Source: DATFKA01 sp042095835
GTDB taxonomy: Bacteria > Bacteroidota > Bacteroidia > Chitinophagales > Saprospiraceae
Assembly (NCBI GenBank): GCA_042095835.1
Contig: JBELML010000131.1
Span: 1 to 17,784, forward strand
Direction: 5' to 3'
DNA: 17,784 nt
Below the pieces are notes generated by a model. The model had not been told where the DNA came from. It searched no databases and saw nothing but the letters and a program-made list of their open reading frames with translations. The position numbers and the translations under genes are program-made. This document shows, piece by piece, positions 14,894 to 17,784 of the stretch (positions are counted from its first letter, which is position 1; each line of letters opens with the position of its first letter).

Positions 14894-14944
14894 ACTTCAA
14901 GATAACAAGAATAACGGAAATATGGTTGTGCCGCAAAGCTGGAT

Positions 14945-15490
14945 TTAGACCCGAGGCACAATTTGGCAGCATTTGGCGAGCTCCATATAATCAGGTCGAT
15001 CAGAAGCCATTTTATGTATAAAGCGCTCAATAACCTCACCTTTATGGATAACAAAAACCCCAGGCATCTGAAACCCATCTCCAAGTTGAGAACCTACACC
15101 ATGCCCAGAAACCACACCAGCATTAAAACCGCGAATCCACGATTGTAATCCGAAAAGTTGATTGAAATTCCCTTTAAGAAGACCAAAAGCCTTGTAAGAA
15201 GTCTGCTCTGGATCACAAATATGAGTGGCGTCTTCTATTTCATAGCGTGTGAAATATCGCTCTGCTAAAGCGGCATTGGTCATATGGACAAAAACAATTT
15301 TGGTGCCCATCTTCTCAATGTTACTCCGTTCTTTTGAAATGTCCGCCAAAGCCTCTCGACAGAAAGTACAACCAAAATGTCTTAAGAAGACTAGCAAAAC
15401 AGGTTGTACTTCAGAGAGTTCATGGAGGGTCATACCGCGGTTGGTGACCATTTCATTGAGAATCGCTAAATTTATTTTCGCCTCTGGCAT
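14945..15490 (-). CDS. SelL-related peroxiredoxin-like protein
   Basis: The 181-residue thioredoxin-fold protein belongs to the AhpC/TSA-like group related to selenoprotein L. The active site is C41-T-F-C44 in LRHFGCTFCREALADI; SelL proteins have UxxU or CxxC at this place. Other family-like features are the VFVHMTNAALAERYFTRY helix, the DPEQTSYKAFGL segment and the C-terminal PGVFVIHKGEVIERFIHK strand pair. There is no signal peptide, so it is expected to be a cytoplasmic thiol oxidoreductase or peroxide reductase; its substrate is unknown. It is the first gene of the minus-strand run after the heptamer-repeat gap, and a -7-like box lies about 40 bases upstream. An in-frame TGA would be expected if it were a selenoprotein, and none is used here. 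Confidence 0.85.
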   Translation of the reverse strand: MPEAKINLAILNEMVTNRGMTLHELSEVQPVLLVFLRHFGCTFCREALADISKERSNIEKMGTKIVFVHMTNAALAERYFTRYEIEDATHICDPEQTSYKAFGLLKGNFNQLFGLQSWIRGFNAGVVSGHGVGSQLGDGFQMPGVFVIHKGEVIERFIHKMASDRPDYMELAKCCQIVPRV

Positions 15491-15529
15491 TTTATACGTT
15501 TAAATTCAAGCTTTTATAAAAGTTTTACG

Positions 15530-15537
15530 CAAACCTA
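15530..15537 (-). promoter_or_regulatory. Candidate Bacteroidota -7 promoter element
   Basis: On the minus strand these bases read TAGGTTTG, a full match to the Bacteroidota -7 consensus TAnnTTTG. It lies about 40 bases before the SelL-like start codon. No TTG is present at the expected distance upstream, so support comes from this box alone. Confidence 0.35.
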
Positions 15538-15590
15538 ATAGCTAAACAAAAAGCGATGTAACTGGTTCATGACTAAGCAATCAAAAATCA

Positions 15591-15629
15591 GTTAAGGAGA
15601 CCCGATGCTTCAGCAACCTTGGTCGAATT
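15591..15629 (+). repeat. Dispersed intergenic core element, right copy
   Basis: In order on the plus strand are GTTAA (15591-15595), GAGACC (15597-15602), CAGCAA (15611-15616) and TGGTCGAATT (15620-15629). The same blocks in the same order occur on the minus strand at 228-183. Here the core is followed at once by the long GTGTCAA array, while in the left copy the heptamers lie on the GTTAA side. Confidence 0.65.
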
Positions 15630-15634
15630 GCTAT

Positions 15635-15795
15635 GTGTCAGGTGTCAAGTGTCAAGTGCCAAGTGTCAAGTGTCAAGTGCCAAGTGCCAAGTGTCAAGTG
15701 TCAAGTGCCAAGTGTCAAGTGTCAAGTGCCAAGTGTCAAGTGTCAAGTGTCAAGTGTCAAGTGTCATGTGTCATGTGTCATATGCCATGTGTTAT
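15635..15795 (+). repeat. Heptamer tandem array, 23 units
   Basis: The array is exactly 161 bases in 23 in-phase 7-base units without a single insertion or deletion. The main unit is GTGTCAA. GTGCCAA occurs at units 4, 7, 8, 11 and 14. The first unit is GTGTCAG, and the last five drift to GTGTCAT, ATGCCAT and GTGTTAT. Since 7 is not a multiple of 3 and the unit has no forward stop, all three plus frames stay open and give the same cycling heptapeptide, so the open frames here are an artefact. The array lies in the gap between the tricorn-like protease gene and the SelL-like gene. Confidence 0.95.
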
Positions 15796-15801
15796 GTTAT
15801 C

Positions 15802-15836
15802 TGACACCTGACACATTTTACCTGACATCTGACCCC
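15802..15836 (-). repeat. Heptamers in inverted orientation at the array end
   Basis: After a six-base junction, the pattern continues as TGACACC, TGACACA, TTTTACC, TGACATC, TGACCCC. These are the reverse-complement form of the GTGTCA unit, still in steps of seven. The last unit touches the stop codon of the protease gene. TGACACCTGACACA (15802-15815) is the exact reverse complement of TGTGTCAGGTGTCA at 15634-15647, so the array ends can pair. Confidence 0.8.
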
Positions 15837-17784
15837 TACTTAACATCTTTCAGCAACTCTTGGATCGCGCGTTCCAATTGTTGATCGATCCCTTTGACAA
15901 TGACATCGGGCATGTTTTTTACAGTATAGGTAGGTTCTGTTTGATTGTTCTCCATCCATTCTCCGGACTTGTTTTTGGCGCTGACGGGTACTACTCCCCA
16001 ACGAGAGCCATCGGGTAGTCCCTCCCAACCTGCGAAGCTACAAGTTCCAGGTACTGGCATACCCACGGTTTTACCAATTCCCAAGTCTGTATAACCCTGT
16101 GCGAAACAATGTCCGTCGCTATACATCGATTCGTTGAAAATCGCTAGCGTAGGTTTGGTCCAGCGAGAGGTAGGCTCGCCACCCACCACTTTGGCTTCCG
16201 TAGCATACGTGATGAAAGGAATACCTGTGAAAAACATAGCTAAATCTGCTACCAGATCGCCACCACCATTAAATCGGGTATCCACAACCATACCTTTTTT
16301 ATCAAAATATTTACCTAGCATGTTTTCGTAAATGGTTCTGTAGGGACCATCACTCATACCTGGGATATGGACATAGCCGAGTTGGCCATTACTTTTTTCT
16401 TCTACCTCCTTCTCATTTATTTTTACCCAGCGATTGTACAATAAGCGTCGTTCTTGCCCAAGCGAAATGGGTTTTATAGTAAGCTGTTCTCTTTCTTTCG
16501 ATTGTGGATCAAGGATTTCTAATAAAGTGATTTTACCCGCTTTACGATTTAAATAACTGGCTACATCTCGGTTAGGGCTGATGGTTTCGCCATCAATCTT
16601 CTCGATGATCATTCCTGCTTTTACGCTTAGATCTGCTTTGTCTAGTGGTCCTCCTTTGATGACTTCGTCGATCAAGATTCCATTGCCTTCATGATCATAG
16701 TTCATGAAAATACCTAAAGAGGCTGTAGCATCTGCGTTGGGAATAGAACGACCATATCTTCCTCCTGCATGGGATACATTGAGCTCTCCTAGCATTTCAG
16801 AAATCATCTCTGAGAACTCATAGGAATTGCCGATGTGAGGCACATATTTTTGGTACTCACCACGCATCATTTCCCAGTCGATACCGTGCATGTCTGGTGT
16901 GTAGAAGATATTTTTGGTTCTGATCCAAACATGATCAAACATATACTGGCGCTCGGCTGCTGCATCGTACTCCATCTCCCCACGTATCGATACGGATGTA
17001 CGTTTACCACTTTCTGGATTGATTTTGGCAATGCGTCCGCTACTTAAGAGGTATAGGTTTTTCATGTCCTTGTCCCACATTAAGCGACCCGAGTTGGCGT
17101 CTAGTTTGATGGCTTGTTTAGTTGCTTTGGTGCGTAGATTGGTGGTCCATAAGTTCATGCCTTTTTCGAAGCGAGCGAGGTAATACAGTTTTTCTCCGTC
17201 TTTCGATAAGACGGCATCGTCTATAGAGGACGAATGAATCGTAAAGCGTGCTGATCGATCTCTTAAGCCATCCCAATCTACTGCCAAATCCTTAGACTCT
17301 TTTTTCTTAGCTGTGGAGTCCTTTTTTTCTTCTTTTTTCTCCTTATCTTTTTTGCTCTTTTTGGCTTTTTCCATTTCCTTCATGAGGTCATAGTCCTCTT
17401 TTGAAAGACGGTATTTGTCCCAGGCATCTTTTGTGAAAAACATACTGAATACATCGCCTTGAGAACGCCCGCTGGTAGCGTAGCTCTTTAGACCCAATTT
17501 ATTAGAAAACCAGAGCATTTGTTTACCTCCATTCACAAACTTAGGAAAGTAATCATAGTAGCCACTTTGAGTCAGGTTTTCTCTTCTGCTTCCATCTGCG
17601 GCTAGCAACAAAATCTCTCCATTTTGCAGATTAGGATTCCAGGCAAATAAAAGCCATTTGCTGTCGGGACTCCAGGTGAAGTACTTATCACCATCTCTCA
17701 TATGATAAAGGTCCTCGGGAGTAAGTAGGGTAGTCACTGTTCCTGTAGAGTCCAGGTTTCGAATTTTCAATGTTCTACGTCCTT
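15836..17784 (-). CDS. Tricorn-like S41 family protease, 3' part
   Basis: The reading frame is open to the right window edge, so the N-terminal part (expected beta-propeller and signal peptide) is missing; a TTG at 17770 is only an internal codon. Counting from that codon, TolB/WD-like propeller blades lie at about 1-115 and 170-265 (FTWSPDSKWLLFAWNP, LSKDGEKLYYLAR), split by a lysine/glutamate-rich linker (133-162). The tricorn core domain follows (270-340), then a PDZ domain (about 345-430) and the S41 catalytic domain (460-635). The tricorn-type catalytic residues are in place: S333-H334 in ELNVSHAGG, S551-D552 in NESMYSDGH, and E607 in GEWMENNQ. It should cut peptides in the periplasm or at the envelope. 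The stop codon abuts the inverted heptamers. Confidence 0.9.
   Translation of the reverse strand, partial: GRRTLKIRNLDSTGTVTTLLTPEDLYHMRDGDKYFTWSPDSKWLLFAWNPNLQNGEILLLAADGSRRENLTQSGYYDYFPKFVNGGKQMLWFSNKLGLKSYATSGRSQGDVFSMFFTKDAWDKYRLSKEDYDLMKEMEKAKKSKKDKEKKEEKKDSTAKKKESKDLAVDWDGLRDRSARFTIHSSSIDDAVLSKDGEKLYYLARFEKGMNLWTTNLRTKATKQAIKLDANSGRLMWDKDMKNLYLLSSGRIAKINPESGKRTSVSIRGEMEYDAAAERQYMFDHVWIRTKNIFYTPDMHGIDWEMMRGEYQKYVPHIGNSYEFSEMISEMLGELNVSHAGGRYGRSIPNADATASLGIFMNYDHEGNGILIDEVIKGGPLDKADLSVKAGMIIEKIDGETISPNRDVASYLNRKAGKITLLEILDPQSKEREQLTIKPISLGQERRLLYNRWVKINEKEVEEKSNGQLGYVHIPGMSDGPYRTIYENMLGKYFDKKGMVVDTRFNGGGDLVADLAMFFTGIPFITYATEAKVVGGEPTSRWTKPTLAIFNESMYSDGHCFAQGYTDLGIGKTVGMPVPGTCSFAGWEGLPDGSRWGVVPVSAKNKSGEWMENNQTEPTYTVKNMPDVIVKGIDQQLERAIQELLKDVK

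Noticed and set aside
14945..15490. Selenoprotein reading of the SelL-like gene
   Set aside because: The active site has cysteines (CTFC) and there is no in-frame TGA to recode.
15556..15590. A third ECF-type promoter starting at TGTAACT upstream of the core element
   Set aside because: No CGTC lies 15-17 bases after it, so only one half of the motif is present.
15635..15836. CRISPR array
   Set aside because: Units are 7 bases with no spacers, and there are no cas genes.
15605..15884. Three overlapping plus-strand reading frames of cysteine-rich repeats (VSSVKCQ type)
   Set aside because: They are forced open by the 7-base array, whose unit has no forward stop; all frames give the same cycling heptapeptide. 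No ribosome site or promoter precedes them.
17768..17770. TTG at 17770 as the true start of the protease
   Set aside because: The frame stays open to the window edge, and the protein lacks its expected N-terminal propeller and signal peptide.

Overview
The window looks like a stretch of Bacteroidota chromosome, most likely from the Saprospiria/Lewinella-like side of the phylum. That placement is inferred from gene content, not from a marker gene: a TonB-dependent receptor with an N-terminal carboxypeptidase-regulatory-like domain, a secreted TlpA-like thioredoxin with a long N-terminal extension, a giant WG-repeat protein, a DUF6249-type membrane protein, a tricorn-like S41 protease and a dihydroorotase with the DDQVHFR signature. 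No prophage, insertion sequence, CRISPR array, tRNA or rRNA was found. Most genes are ordinary chromosomal ones.

Layout. Bases 1-317 are non-coding and packed with short degenerate heptamer repeats. Next come a dihydroorotase gene (+, 318-1652) and its terminator. A minus-strand ECF sigma factor / anti-sigma operon (3012 to 1920) lies divergent to a small three-helix membrane protein (+, 3157-3534). That gene converges, with overlapping stop codons, on a TrmH/SpoU-type RNA methyltransferase (-). A 1112-residue secreted WG-repeat protein (+, 4295-7633) follows and ends in a two-way terminator facing a secreted TlpA-like thioredoxin (-, 7677-9257). A DUF2237 protein (+) converges on a TonB-dependent receptor (-). 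From 15490 down to 9789 all genes run on the minus strand: SelL-like peroxiredoxin, von Willebrand A protein, unknown secreted protein, YciO-type YrdC-domain protein, TonB receptor. Upstream of them, beyond a 345-base gap with a large heptamer array, is the 3' part of a tricorn-like protease, cut by the window edge.

The two most interesting signals are non-coding. (1) The divergent gap between the sigma factor and the DUF6249-type gene holds two facing promoters with the same sequence and spacing, TGTAACC-N16-CGTCCTA. They have the form of ECF promoters (an AAC-type -35 and a CGTC-type -10), which suggests that this sigma factor drives its own operon and the membrane-protein gene. On the sigma side the predicted start of transcription falls on the start codon. 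(2) The two gene-poor gaps (1-317 and 15491-15835) carry the same roughly 45-base core in opposite orientation, next to 7-base tandem repeats. The right-hand array has 23 direct heptamers followed by about five heptamers in inverted orientation that run up to the protease stop codon. This looks like an undescribed composite intergenic repeat family, comparable in unit length to the STRR heptamer repeats of cyanobacteria.
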